Source: Nesterenkonia populi (lineage in GTDB: Bacteria; Actinomycetota; Actinomycetes; Actinomycetales; Micrococcaceae). From it: a stretch of 64,000 nucleotides of DNA. The notes under the pieces are model-generated. The model had not been told where the DNA came from and did not search any database. It worked only from the letters and a program-made list of their open reading frames with translations. Numbering within the stretch: position 1 is the first letter of the stretch; the number at the start of each line of letters is the position of its first letter. This document shows, piece by piece, positions 56,202 through 64,000 of the stretch. The position numbers were made by a program, and so were the translations under genes. The stretch lies in assembly GCF_007994735.1 (NCBI RefSeq), contig NZ_VOIL01000001.1, positions 124,001 through 188,000 on the forward strand, read 5' to 3'.

Positions 56202-57431
56202 ATGGCAGTAAAGGTGCTGAAGGCAGCCGCAGTCGGGGCTGGTGCCCTCGCGGGCGCCCAGGCCGCCATTGTGGGCGGAGTGATGGTGTGGGACAAGGTC
56301 CGTCAGAAGGAGCGGGGGAGGCGGCAGCCTCCCAATCCGGGAATCTTCGGCGCCGAGGTCGAGGATTCCCAGATGACCATATACACGGCGGGAGACGTCC
56401 TCTTCGAGGACATGATCGCCGCGATCGACGGCGCTGAACGGTCGGTGATGCTGCAGGCCTACATCTGGCAGAGCGACGGGACCGGCCAGCGGGTCGTGGA
56501 CGCGCTGAACGCGGCGGCAGCCCGTGGGGTGCGGGTCTACGTCATCTACGACGTCTACGCGAACCACAACGTGCCCCGGTCCTTCTTCAAGCAGCTGGAT
56601 CCGCGGATACTGGTCCACCGGATGTTCCCCATCGGCGCCAGGTTCTGGCGGGGCCCGGTCCGCTACACCGGGCTCAGCCACTCGAAGATCTTGGTAGTGG
56701 ATGACGACACGGGCTTCGTCGGCGGCTTCAACATCGGTGATGAGTTCGCCCGCGAATGGCGTGACACCCACGTCCGCGAAGTCGGCCCTGCCGTGTGGGG
56801 TCTCCGGCAGGCCTTCGCGAACGCGTGGAACGAGGGGCACGCCCTCGAGGCCCGCATTGACTGGATACCGCCGCAGTCCTGGAACCCGAAGGTGGCCGTG
56901 GCCTCCAACCTGCCCGTGCAGCTGGTCTACCCCATCCGGCACATGTACCTGACTGCGATCGAACGGGCGCAGGACATGATCTGGCTCACCACCCCTTATT
57001 TTGTGCCGGACCAGCAGGTGCTCAAGCCGCTCATCCACGCAGCCGAGCGCGGCGTGGACGTGCGGATCATGCTGCCCAAAGAGTCCAACCACGTCGTCGC
57101 AGACTGGGTCACCCGGGGCTTCTACCGGGACATGCTTGAGGCGGGCGTGAAGGTCCTGCTCTACACCCCGGCGATGATCCACTCCAAGACCGCGACCATC
57201 GACGGCATCTGGTCCACGGTCGGCACCGCCAACATCGACCGGCTCTCCCTGGGCCTGAACTACGAGACCAATTTGGAAATCATCGACGCCGGCTTCGCCG
57301 CTGAGATGGAGAAGGTCTTTGAGGCCGACGCCGAGCACTGCGAGCTGCTCACCGCCTCCGACTGGCACCGCCGCCCCCATTCAGTGCGCGCCGTGGAGAC
57401 CGCCCTCATCCCACTGCGCGGCATCCTCTGA
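56202..57431 (+). CDS. Cardiolipin-synthase-like phospholipase D family protein
   Basis: 409 residues. One N-terminal membrane helix (about 7-30), then two PLD domains, each with an HKD motif: H160-K162-D167 (HSKILVVDD) and H327-K329-D334 (HSKTATIDG). FVGGFNIGDEFAREWRDTHV is typical of bacterial cardiolipin synthases. It would join phosphatidylglycerol molecules at the membrane; most Cls proteins have two helices, this one only one. Cardiolipin increase is a common salt response, in line with the inferred habitat. Confidence 0.87.
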   Translation: MAVKVLKAAAVGAGALAGAQAAIVGGVMVWDKVRQKERGRRQPPNPGIFGAEVEDSQMTIYTAGDVLFEDMIAAIDGAERSVMLQAYIWQSDGTGQRVVDALNAAAARGVRVYVIYDVYANHNVPRSFFKQLDPRILVHRMFPIGARFWRGPVRYTGLSHSKILVVDDDTGFVGGFNIGDEFAREWRDTHVREVGPAVWGLRQAFANAWNEGHALEARIDWIPPQSWNPKVAVASNLPVQLVYPIRHMYLTAIERAQDMIWLTTPYFVPDQQVLKPLIHAAERGVDVRIMLPKESNHVVADWVTRGFYRDMLEAGVKVLLYTPAMIHSKTATIDGIWSTVGTANIDRLSLGLNYETNLEIIDAGFAAEMEKVFEADAEHCELLTASDWHRRPHSVRAVETALIPLRGIL

Positions 57432-57497
57432 TGCGGTCCATAGGTCGCCCCTAGACACCACGTCGGACACGTTTGCGGGTGAACCGCTCTTATGACG

Positions 57498-57549
57498 CGG
57501 AGGCGAACAGAGGCTCCAAGCGTGAAGGCTGGCGCCTCCGCAGCCAGCC
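57498..57549. terminator. Two alternative hairpins between convergent genes
   Basis: CGGAGGCG (57498-57505) pairs with CGCCTCCG (57533-57540), while GGCTGGC (57527-57533) pairs with GCCAGCC (57543-57549). The two stems share bases and cannot both form. Either could end transcription of the flanking genes. Confidence 0.4.
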
Positions 57550-57588
57550 GAGAGCCGCGGACTCGCTCCGCGCTGGGACGAAAACTGC

Positions 57589-58347
57589 TCAGTAGTAGAC
57601 GGCGAGGGGGCCGTTGGGGCCATCGATGACGTTGACCTCGGTGTTGAAGATTTCGGAGAGGACGTCGTTCTGCATGATCTCGGCCGGGGTGCCGTGCTTG
57701 ACCACCTGGCCGTTCTTCATCGCGAGGATCTTGTCCGAGTAGTGGCCGGCGAAGTTGATGTCGTGCAGGACGATCACAATAGTGCGGCCGAGTTCGTCTG
57801 CGGCCCGGCGCAGCTGCTTCATCATCGCCACGGCGTGCTGCATGTCCAGATTGTTCAGCGGCTCGTCCAGCAGCACATAGTCGGTGTTCTGCGCGAGCAC
57901 CATCGCCACGTAGGCGCGCTGACGCTGCCCGCCTGAGAGCTGGTCGAGGTAACGGTTCTCCAGGTCGGTGAGGTCGAGGAAATCGATGGCCTCGGAGATG
58001 TACTTCTCGTCCCCGATGGTCAGCCGGCCTCGGGAGTGGGGGAACCGGCCGAAGCCCACGAGCTGCCGAACGGTCAGCCGGGTGACGAAGTGGTTCTCCT
58101 GCCGCAGCACCGAGAGTATCTTGGCGATGGTCTTGGAGGGGGTGTTGACGACGTCGTGCCCCGCCACGGTGATCTCCCCCTGGTCCACGTCCAGCAGGCG
58201 CCCGATCATGGTGAGGATGGTGGACTTGCCCGCACCGTTGGGTCCCACCAAGGCAGTCACGCCCCCGGGCTGAATCTCCGTGGTGACCGGCCCGATCCTG
58301 ACCTTCTCGGAGTAGTCCTTGACGACGTCGGTCAGCGTGATGCTCAC
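57589..58347 (-). CDS. Iron-siderophore ABC transporter ATP-binding protein
   Basis: 252 residues, FecE/YclP type. Walker A GPNGAGKS, Q-loop LRQENHF, signature LSGGQRQR, Walker B YVLLDEP and switch HDINFA. The segments GRFPHSRGRLT and LNNLDMQHAVAMMKQLRRAA recall ATPases of petrobactin or anguibactin-type importers (YclP, FatE). The GTG at 58347 overlaps the permease stop and has AAAGGGG upstream; longer extensions in the frame belong to the permease gene region. Last gene of the iron operon. Confidence 0.92.
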   Translation of the reverse strand: MSITLTDVVKDYSEKVRIGPVTTEIQPGGVTALVGPNGAGKSTILTMIGRLLDVDQGEITVAGHDVVNTPSKTIAKILSVLRQENHFVTRLTVRQLVGFGRFPHSRGRLTIGDEKYISEAIDFLDLTDLENRYLDQLSGGQRQRAYVAMVLAQNTDYVLLDEPLNNLDMQHAVAMMKQLRRAADELGRTIVIVLHDINFAGHYSDKILAMKNGQVVKHGTPAEIMQNDVLSEIFNTEVNVIDGPNGPLAVYY

Positions 58348-59420
58348 AGGCGCCCCTTTCTCATCAGAACGATCAGGAAGACCAGTCCGCCGATCAGCTC
58401 GACAATGATGGTCACGGCTCCCCCGGCGTCCCAGATGTGACGGAGGACGAAGTAGCTGCCGGCCAGGATGGTGTAGGCGAACAGCACCGCCAGCGGGAAC
58501 AGCATCCGGTGCGAGTAGGTGTCTCCGAACTGGTAGGCGAGGGTCGCGGCGAGGAATCCGAGGAACATCATCGGGCCCGTCAGCGCGGTGGCGGTTGCGA
58601 CGAGCAGAGACACCAGCGCCATGATGATGATCAGCTCCCGCTTGTAGCTGATGCCGAGGTTCAGGGCATTCGTCTTGCCCAGAGCGATCACGTTGAGCGT
58701 ATTGGAACGGACCCACAGCAGCGCGACGACGGCGACCACGATCGGGATCGCGTAGGGCAGATAGTCGACCCGGGCGTTGGAGATGTTGCCGAAGAGCCGG
58801 GCCTGCAGCACGTCGAACTCGCTGGGGGTCAGCATCCGCTGCATGAAGTTCGACAGGGAGCCCAGCACCCCGCCGATGACCACGCCCACCAGCAGCATGA
58901 TGTGGATGTTGGAGAACTTCCCGCCGAGCAGCCACGTGTAGAGGACGGTGGCGAACACCACCATCGCCGCCATCTGCAGCAGGAAGGGGCCGACGCCGAC
59001 CAGCGCGCTCGCCCCGCCCACGCCCAGGAGGAACACCGCGGACGTCTGGATGACTGTGTAGAGGGAGCCGAAGCCCATGATTCCGGGCGTGAGGATCCGG
59101 TTGTTCACAGCGGTCTGGAACGCCACCGTGGAGACTGCGTGGCAGACCGCGACCACCGCGATGGTGATCAGCGAGTCCCGCCGCATCTCCACGATCAGCC
59201 ACCAGGGCCTCGATCCGGTATCGGCAGGGTTGTTCCAGGTCATGATGCCGAAGGTGACTCCCACGGCCAGGGCGATCAGCACCCCCACCACCAGGATGTA
59301 GCGGCGCATGTGCTTGGGCTCGGTGATCGGCCCGGAGCGGCGGGCGGCCTCATCCGGGGTCCTGCCGCCCGCGTCGTGCTGCTCGGTGCGCCGTCTGCTC
59401 TCCGCGGTCTTGAGCATCAT
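58344..59420 (-). CDS. Iron-siderophore ABC transporter permease (FecCD family), second
   Basis: 358 residues, about nine to ten helices. NNRILTPGIMGFGSLYTVIQ and GKTNALNLGISYKRELIIIM are FecCD-type segments, and the C-terminal LRHIWDAGGAVTIIVELIGG closes the domain as in FatC/YclO. A charged cytoplasmic N-terminus of about 38 residues is unusual. ATG at 59420 overlaps the previous permease stop. Forms the channel with the upstream permease. Confidence 0.9.
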   Translation of the reverse strand: MMLKTAESRRRTEQHDAGGRTPDEAARRSGPITEPKHMRRYILVVGVLIALAVGVTFGIMTWNNPADTGSRPWWLIVEMRRDSLITIAVVAVCHAVSTVAFQTAVNNRILTPGIMGFGSLYTVIQTSAVFLLGVGGASALVGVGPFLLQMAAMVVFATVLYTWLLGGKFSNIHIMLLVGVVIGGVLGSLSNFMQRMLTPSEFDVLQARLFGNISNARVDYLPYAIPIVVAVVALLWVRSNTLNVIALGKTNALNLGISYKRELIIIMALVSLLVATATALTGPMMFLGFLAATLAYQFGDTYSHRMLFPLAVLFAYTILAGSYFVLRHIWDAGGAVTIIVELIGGLVFLIVLMRKGRL

Positions 59421-60460
59421 GAGACCAGGCCGCCCTTCCTCCGCTGGCGCAGCAGCAGGCCGAGGAAGACCACGCCGCCGACCAGGCCGAGGACCATGCC
59501 GACCGGAATCTCGAAGGGTGCGATGATCAGCCGGCCGATCAGATCGCAGATGGTGACCGTGCAGATGCCCACCAGCACCACCCAGGGCAGGTTGGTGCGC
59601 AGATCGTCGCCGCGGAAGAGCGCCACAATGTTGGGCACCACCAGCCCGAGGAAGGGCAGCGCGCCGACTACGGTCGCGGTCACACCGGTGGCGACGGCGA
59701 CCATCGCGGTTCCCATGAAGAGGACGAACGCGTAGTTCAGCCCGACGTTGGTGGCCATGTCCCGGCCGAGCCCGGCCACGGTGAACTGGTCGGCGACGAT
59801 GAAGACCAGCACGGTCACGCCCAGCACGATCCACAGCAGCTCGTACCGGCCCTGGATCACCCCGGTGAAGGAGCCCTGGAACCAGATGCCGAGGGTCTGC
59901 AGCCGGTCGGTCATCAGCGCCAGGTAGGTGGTGGCGGAGGAGACGACCGCGCCCAGCATGATGCCGATGATCGGGACGATCAGGCTGGACTTCAGGGAGA
60001 CCCGGCGCAGGAACGCGAAGAACACCATGGTGCCCACGAAGGACATGATGACCGCGCCGACCATCCGCTCGAAGAGGGTGGCGCTGGGCACCAGCCACAT
60101 CACCAGGATCAGGCCCAGGCCTGCCCATTCGGTGGTGCCCATGGTGGAGGGCTCCACGAAACGGTTCTGGGTGAGCAGCTGCATGATCACCCCGCACATG
60201 GCCATGGCCGCGCCGGCGAGGACCAGCGCGACGGTGCGCGGCACCCGGGTGATGCTGAACATCCAGAAGTTCTCCCAGTCCTCGCCCCCGAAGACGTCGA
60301 ACTGGCCGGTCAGCAGGGAGACCACGAGGAGCCCGAGGGTCACCAGGATCGCGACGAGGAAGGCAGGGGTCCACAGGCGCCGGTGACGGCGGGTGCGGGG
60401 GTCCTCCACGAGGATGTCTCGGCTGGTCTGCGAGACGTCCTGCCGCAGGGTGGTGGTCAT
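59417..60460 (-). CDS. Iron-siderophore ABC transporter permease (FecCD family), first
   Basis: 347 residues. RVPRTVALVLAGAAMAMCGV and NRFVEPSTMGTTEWAGLG are the conserved early FecCD motif with the siderophore-permease signature, and the end reads EIPVGMVLGLVGGVVFLGLL. A basic stretch RTRRHRRLW precedes helix 1. It follows the binding-protein gene after 175 bases that contain a weaker iron-box-like sequence, so it may have its own promoter. Confidence 0.9.
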   Translation of the reverse strand: MTTTLRQDVSQTSRDILVEDPRTRRHRRLWTPAFLVAILVTLGLLVVSLLTGQFDVFGGEDWENFWMFSITRVPRTVALVLAGAAMAMCGVIMQLLTQNRFVEPSTMGTTEWAGLGLILVMWLVPSATLFERMVGAVIMSFVGTMVFFAFLRRVSLKSSLIVPIIGIMLGAVVSSATTYLALMTDRLQTLGIWFQGSFTGVIQGRYELLWIVLGVTVLVFIVADQFTVAGLGRDMATNVGLNYAFVLFMGTAMVAVATGVTATVVGALPFLGLVVPNIVALFRGDDLRTNLPWVVLVGICTVTICDLIGRLIIAPFEIPVGMVLGLVGGVVFLGLLLRQRRKGGLVS

Positions 60461-60502
60461 AGGGGCTTCCGGATTCGATGGACAACGTGCGAGTGCTCGA
60501 AA

Positions 60503-60521
60503 GTCAGTGAGGCAATGCTAA
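60503..60521 (-). promoter_or_regulatory. Possible second DtxR/IdeR box
   Basis: Minus-strand TTAGCATTGCCTCACTGAC agrees with the 19-base DtxR consensus at about 12 positions, 43 bases upstream of the first permease. Weaker than the box at 61721. Confidence 0.35.
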
Positions 60522-60635
60522 ACGCGTTAGGGAACGCAGGTCGAATGCACCGGTGATGCCCTCATGCCGGCGCCCCGCCCCTGAGCCGGAGCGGGGCGCC
60601 GTGATCAGGCCACCGCTAGGTGCCCTGAAGGCTCA

Positions 60636-61694
60636 TCACTCGGCAGCCTCCAGGGCGTCGGCGAAGTCGTTGAGGAACTCGGTGTAGGCCTGGATGTCCT
60701 CGGTGATGTACATGCTCTGCGGCATGTAGATGATCTGATCCTGCTCGATCGCGGCGGTCTCCTGCAGGGCCGGGGAGTCAGCGATGAGCTCCTCGGCCGC
60801 GGTGTACTCAGGGTCATTGGGGTTCATGCCGTCGCGGTCCAGAACAATGATCCACTCGGGGTCGGCGTCGGCGATGGCCTCCACAGAGATGTCGTCGCCC
60901 TCGTGGTCGCTGGACTCGTCATCGACCTCCAGGGCCGGCTCCAGATCGAACTCCTGGAAGATCTCGGCCACGGCACGGCCTTCGTTGGGGCCGGCGTAGT
61001 TGATGTCACCGCCGGAGGTCAGCAGTCCCATCACGGTGTCCTCGCCGTTGTACGCGGCCTCGACCCGCTCGATGGCCTCGTCGAGGTCAGCGATGAGGTC
61101 ATCGGCCTCCTCCTCGGCGCCGAAGATGAGGCCGACGTTCTCGGCCTGCTCCCGCAGCCCGTCGAAGAAGGTCTCAGGGTCGGAGACGGACTCGTTCCAC
61201 TCGAGGATGGTGCCGCCCTCAGGCATCAGGTCAGCCATCTCATCGTAGTACTGGGAGTAGCGCTGGCCGGTGATGACCAGATCAGGCTCTGCTGCGGCGA
61301 AGACCTCGAAGTCGGGCTCCTGGTGGTTGCCGGTGTCAAGGATGTCCTCGTCCTCGGCGTAGATCTCGTGCACGTGGGGCTGCATCAGGCCGCGGGCGGC
61401 GACGTCCAGCTCCACACCGAGGTCCTCCAGGAGACGGAAGGTGCGGTTGTCGAATGCTCCGATGGAGTCCACCTCGTCGAGGTTGATCTCGTGGGTGCCG
61501 TGATCATCCTCGATCTCCACGGTGCCGCCGGCCTCGCCGTTCTCCTCAGCGCCGCTGTCGACGTCGTCGTCGGCCGCGCTGTCATCGCCGCTGTCGCCGC
61601 AGGCGGTCAGTGCCAGCGCTGCGACGGCCCCCACGGAGAGCAGCTTGGCCAGCGGGTTCTTCTCGCCCTCGGGTGCTGTGAGTGAGAGAGTCAT
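60636..61694 (-). CDS. Iron-siderophore ABC transporter binding lipoprotein
   Basis: 352 residues. Lipobox LTAC (C32), an Asp/Glu/Gly-rich linker to about 55, then a FepB/FatB-type two-lobe domain: EVDSIGAFDNRTFRLLEDLG, EPDLVITGQRYSQYYDEMAD and NWILVLDRD-like DPEWIIVLDRDGMNP. Ligand probably a ferric siderophore of catecholate or mixed type, to judge from its ATPase partner. A DtxR-like box lies 27 bases upstream of the ATG. First gene of the operon. Confidence 0.9.
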   Translation of the reverse strand: MTLSLTAPEGEKNPLAKLLSVGAVAALALTACGDSGDDSAADDDVDSGAEENGEAGGTVEIEDDHGTHEINLDEVDSIGAFDNRTFRLLEDLGVELDVAARGLMQPHVHEIYAEDEDILDTGNHQEPDFEVFAAAEPDLVITGQRYSQYYDEMADLMPEGGTILEWNESVSDPETFFDGLREQAENVGLIFGAEEEADDLIADLDEAIERVEAAYNGEDTVMGLLTSGGDINYAGPNEGRAVAEIFQEFDLEPALEVDDESSDHEGDDISVEAIADADPEWIIVLDRDGMNPNDPEYTAAEELIADSPALQETAAIEQDQIIYMPQSMYITEDIQAYTEFLNDFADALEAAE

Positions 61695-61720
61695 GGAATG
61701 ACTACCTTCCTTATCGTTAT

Positions 61721-61739
61721 TCGACTTAGCCTATCCTAA
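61721..61739 (-). promoter_or_regulatory. DtxR/IdeR-like iron box
   Basis: Minus-strand TTAGGATAGGCTAAGTCGA fits TTAGGTTAGSCTAACCTAA at about 13-14 positions and contains the dyad CTTAG-CCTATC-CTAAG (61725-61740, plus strand). It lies directly upstream of the siderophore-binding lipoprotein gene, so iron repression is expected. Confidence 0.7.
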
Positions 61740-61842
61740 GCTTTGAGTAGCTTAAGGTGCCCGCAGACGGTGAGCAACACACCTCACATTTCGTTACACG
61801 AATGTTGCGGAATGTCCGACGAGGGGCTCCAGCCACGCCCGA

Positions 61843-61848
61843 TAACGT
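61843..61848 (+). promoter_or_regulatory. -10 element of the methyltransferase gene (leaderless)
   Basis: TAACGT ends six bases before the GTG at 61855; transcription would begin at the start codon. Confidence 0.4.
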
Positions 61849-61854
61849 GGAGCA

Positions 61855-63114
61855 GTGTCCTTCACCGCGCTCAAGCCCGTCCTCACACCCGAAGGGTGGG
61901 AGCTGCTGAACTCACTTCCTCCCTACGACGCCTCCGCTTCGGCCGAGCTGAACAAGCGCCTGCGCAAGGAGGGCTGGGACCCGGAGACCACGGCGGCGGC
62001 ACTCACCCAGTCCCAGCTGCGCGCCGAGGCCCGAGGAAAATTCGGGGAGTTTGCGGACCGAATGCTGCTGACCCGCGAAGGCCTGCAGCAGTCCACCCGG
62101 CTGCCGGCGGCCGCGCGGCACGCCAGCCGCTTCCGCGACGCCGGGGCCAAGCACGTGGCGGACCTGGGCTGCGGCCTCGGCGGGGACTCCATGGCGTTCG
62201 CAGCCGCCGAACTGGCCGTTACCGCGGTGGAGGCCGATGAGACCACCGCCGCAGCCGCCACCATCAACCTGCGCCCCTTCCCGGAGGCCCAGGTGGTCCA
62301 GGCGACCGCTGAGGCGTTTCTCGAGACCGCCTCCCGGGTCCGTGGCGTCTGGCTGGACCCTGCCCGGCGGGATGAGAGGCGCGGCCGCTCAGGCGGTTCC
62401 GCTGCGCGCCTCTGGGACCCGGAGGAATTCTCGCCCCCGCTGAGCTTCGTCACGGACCTGGCCGCCACCGGTGTGCCCCTGGGGGTGAAGCTGGGCCCAG
62501 GCATCCCCCACGAGCTGATCCCTGACGGCTGTGAGGCCGAATGGGTGAGCATCGACGGGGAGCTGGTCGAAGTGGTGCTCTGGTTCAACGACCTCGCCCG
62601 CCCCGGCGTCCGCCGGGCCGCGACAGCCCTCAGCACCGGGAATGGAGCCGTGCGGACGGCAGAGCTGACGGCGTCGAGCAGCTTCGGGAAGGGCATTGAC
62701 CCTGAACCTGCTGGACGGGAGGGCTTCAGCGGGATCCTCTGGGAACCGGACCCGGCGGTGATCCGGGCAGGACTGGTGGCCGAGCTCGCCGAGAAGCTGG
62801 GCGCCCATCTGCTGGATGAGCACATCGCCTACCTCTGTGGCAGCGGGGCGCACAACGACGGCGCGCAGCAGCTGGCCCGCGGGCACCGGATACTTGATGT
62901 GCAGGAGTTCAAGCCGAAGGCGCTGAAGCGCTGGGCGAGCCAGGAGGGCGTGACCTCCCTGGAGATCAGGAAGCGAGGCGTCGACGTCGTGCCCGAGCAG
63001 CTCCGCCGCCAGCTGCTCACCGGAAGGAGGAGGACCAAGGCCCCGGTGCACCGAGACCTGGTCATCACTCGGATCGGCGAGGAGCGGCTGGTCGCCGTCG
63101 TCGAGCCCCTCTGA
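61855..63114 (+). CDS. Class I SAM-dependent methyltransferase with THUMP-like C-terminal domain
   Basis: 419 residues. Motif I HVADLGCGLGGDSMAFAAA begins near residue 100, followed by an acidic end of strand 2 (VTAVEADETTAAAATINL) and VWLDPARRDERRGR in place of the usual DPPY. The last 100 residues (LDVQEFKPKALKRWASQEG, LEIRKRGVDVVPEQLRRQL) form a THUMP-like domain seen in a group of actinobacterial methyltransferases. The target is probably RNA but not known. GTG start with no ribosome site. Divergent from the iron operon. Confidence 0.87.
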   Translation: MSFTALKPVLTPEGWELLNSLPPYDASASAELNKRLRKEGWDPETTAAALTQSQLRAEARGKFGEFADRMLLTREGLQQSTRLPAAARHASRFRDAGAKHVADLGCGLGGDSMAFAAAELAVTAVEADETTAAAATINLRPFPEAQVVQATAEAFLETASRVRGVWLDPARRDERRGRSGGSAARLWDPEEFSPPLSFVTDLAATGVPLGVKLGPGIPHELIPDGCEAEWVSIDGELVEVVLWFNDLARPGVRRAATALSTGNGAVRTAELTASSSFGKGIDPEPAGREGFSGILWEPDPAVIRAGLVAELAEKLGAHLLDEHIAYLCGSGAHNDGAQQLARGHRILDVQEFKPKALKRWASQEGVTSLEIRKRGVDVVPEQLRRQLLTGRRRTKAPVHRDLVITRIGEERLVAVVEPL

Positions 63115-63132
63115 GCCTCGACCGGGTGCACA

Positions 63133-63162
63133 GGCGGCGAGTTCGGCAGAGAACTCGCCGCC
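63133..63162. terminator. Bidirectional terminator-like hairpin
   Basis: GGCGGCGAGTTC (63133-63144) pairs perfectly with GAACTCGCCGCC (63151-63162) around a 6-base loop, between the convergent methyltransferase and CopC-type genes. No T-tract. Confidence 0.7.
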
Positions 63163-63180
63163 CGGCCCCGGGTCAGGGGG

Positions 63181-63843
63181 CTACTTCGTGGACGTCCGGT
63201 CGCCGGCCTTTAGCTTCTGCCGGATCACCAGTCCAGCACCCACGAGCACGATGAGGACGACCGCTCCGATGATCAGCACGACCGATGCGGCGAGCCCGTC
63301 CTCGTCACCGGTCTGCTCGGCGCCATCGGTCTCATCCTCCAGGGCGGGATCGGCCTCCTCAGCCGCGCCCCCGGCCCCGGGCTCTTCCGCCTCGTCGTCG
63401 GCCGCAGGCTCATCCTCCCCAGCCGCGTCCTCCTCGGCGTCGACCTCGAAGGTGAAGCCGGCCTCCTCGTCATGGCCGTCGGAGTAGACGACCCGGTAGA
63501 CGACCTCGTAGTCCCCGTCGGGCAGTCCCTCAGGGAGCTCAGTGCTCATCGTGGAGCCGTCGACCTCAGCGGGCTCCTCGGATGCCCAGTTCTCATCGTC
63601 CTCGTCCAGGACCCAGATGTCGTTGGTGACGGTGTCGCCGACGGTCAGCCCGGCCCCGGAGAATTCCAGGATGATCTCCCCGGGCGGCTCCTCCAGCACC
63701 TCACCCTCTTCCGGGGTGGAGCCGATGAGGCTGTCATGCGCGTATGCGGGGACTGCGGTCAGCCCGCCGAGGGTCAGCGCTGCCGCGCCGGAGAGCGCAA
63801 TGAGAGCGGGCAGGCGGGCAGGGGTGTGTGCAGCGGTGCTCAT
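63181..63843 (-). CDS. CopC-domain copper resistance-type protein
   Basis: 220 residues. Sec signal peptide, cleavage after VPAYA, exposing AHDSL with the N-terminal His that ligates Cu(II) in CopC. The domain to about 132 has the usual SLIGSTPEEGEVLEEPP start and ends YSDGHDEEAGFTFEV with the Asp/His ligands. An acidic linker (about 133-180) and one C-terminal helix (VLIIGAVVLIVLVGAGLVI) anchor it outside the membrane. No CopD is fused or adjacent within the window. AAGGA lies 8-12 bases before the ATG. Confidence 0.9.
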   Translation of the reverse strand: MSTAAHTPARLPALIALSGAAALTLGGLTAVPAYAHDSLIGSTPEEGEVLEEPPGEIILEFSGAGLTVGDTVTNDIWVLDEDDENWASEEPAEVDGSTMSTELPEGLPDGDYEVVYRVVYSDGHDEEAGFTFEVDAEEDAAGEDEPAADDEAEEPGAGGAAEEADPALEDETDGAEQTGDEDGLAASVVLIIGAVVLIVLVGAGLVIRQKLKAGDRTSTK

Positions 63844-64000
63844 ATGAAGAATCCTTAGTCTCGTGAAGTGGTGCCCCAGCGCGCCGCACGAGGGCGCGCG
63901 AGGCAGCGGCAGTGGTGCTTGCTACTTCACGGGAGCGGGCGGGCCCCGCACGGTACAGGGCCCCTCCCCGCACCACAGGTCAGCGCGCAGCTGCGGGGCC
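63844..64000. other. Leader of the CopC-type gene with nested inverted repeats
   Basis: No gene seen. CGTGAAGT (63862-63869) is complementary to ACTTCACG (63924-63931), enclosing GCGCGCC (63879-63885) and GGCGCGC (63893-63899). AGTGGTGC occurs twice in direct orientation. It could be a structured 5' leader, or the end of a gene beyond the window. Confidence 0.35.

Noticed and set aside
57589..60485. Very long minus-strand open frames covering ATPase and permease genes
   Set aside because: They are a permease-strand out-of-frame reading joined in frame to the next gene. The real genes start at 58347 and 59420 with overlaps and hydrophobic permease sequence.

Overview
The window is GC-rich, densely coded actinobacterial DNA. 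Gene content and order (dnaX-recR near lysC, the three-gene purS-purQ-purL set, gatCAB, birA facing an accD-accE-maf-accC operon, a GlxR/CRP-like motif, DtxR-like iron boxes) fit a Micrococcales organism. Exported lipoproteins carry long Asp/Glu-rich linkers, and an ABC system resembles ectoine uptake, so a salt-adapted member of the Micrococcaceae (Nesterenkonia-like) is my best inference; this was not tested. No rRNA, tRNA, CRISPR array, insertion sequence or prophage gene was found, and no intergenic stretch exceeds 300 bases.

Layout. 1-1.3 kb: two tandem acyltransferase-3 genes, the first cut by the window edge. 1.3-4.5 kb: dnaX and recR. 4.7-8.2 kb: a four-gene polar-solute ABC operon resembling ehuBCDA. 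8.3-16.8 kb: lysC, an unknown membrane protein, an F420-dependent-reductase-like NADP protein, a LysE exporter, purSQL and L-lactate dehydrogenase. 17-25.9 kb, minus strand: AGCS symporter, gatB-gatA-gatC, a PP2C phosphatase, a class III adenylate cyclase with an Rv1264-like N-terminal region, a PH-domain membrane protein and birA. 26-30.5 kb: acyl-CoA carboxylase operon with maf.

30.6-54.2 kb is the accessory core. A roughly 20 kb minus-strand array reads, in transcription order: carboxymuconolactone-decarboxylase-like protein, hydroxyisobutyrate-dehydrogenase-like protein, TRAP binding protein 2, cytochrome P450, [2Fe-2S] ferredoxin, ferredoxin reductase, TRAP DctQ, DctM and DctP, GMC oxidoreductase, an FAH-RraA fusion, HpaE, HpaD, HpaH, HpaI, a phenol-hydroxylase-type flavoprotein and succinate-semialdehyde dehydrogenase. 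An aldehyde dehydrogenase, an AraC-type and a LysR-type regulator flank it. HpaD keeps every metal-binding and catalytic residue of homoprotocatechuate 2,3-dioxygenase, and the aldolase and terminal dehydrogenase fit pyruvate plus succinate as end products. The P450 resembles the GcoA (CYP255) type and lacks the usual I-helix acid-threonine pair. My reading is a route that imports an O-alkylated or side-chain-hydroxylated phenylacetate/phenylethanol-type compound, dealkylates and oxidises it to (homo)protocatechuate-level intermediates, and opens the ring by meta cleavage. Four copies of a CRP/GlxR-like palindrome lie in three intergenic regions of this cluster, and the window also encodes an adenylate cyclase.

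54.2-64 kb: a thiamine-binding-type small protein, an MHS-family MFS transporter divergent from a cardiolipin-synthase-type phospholipase D protein, an iron-siderophore ABC operon with a DtxR-like box, a THUMP-like methyltransferase, and a CopC-type copper protein.
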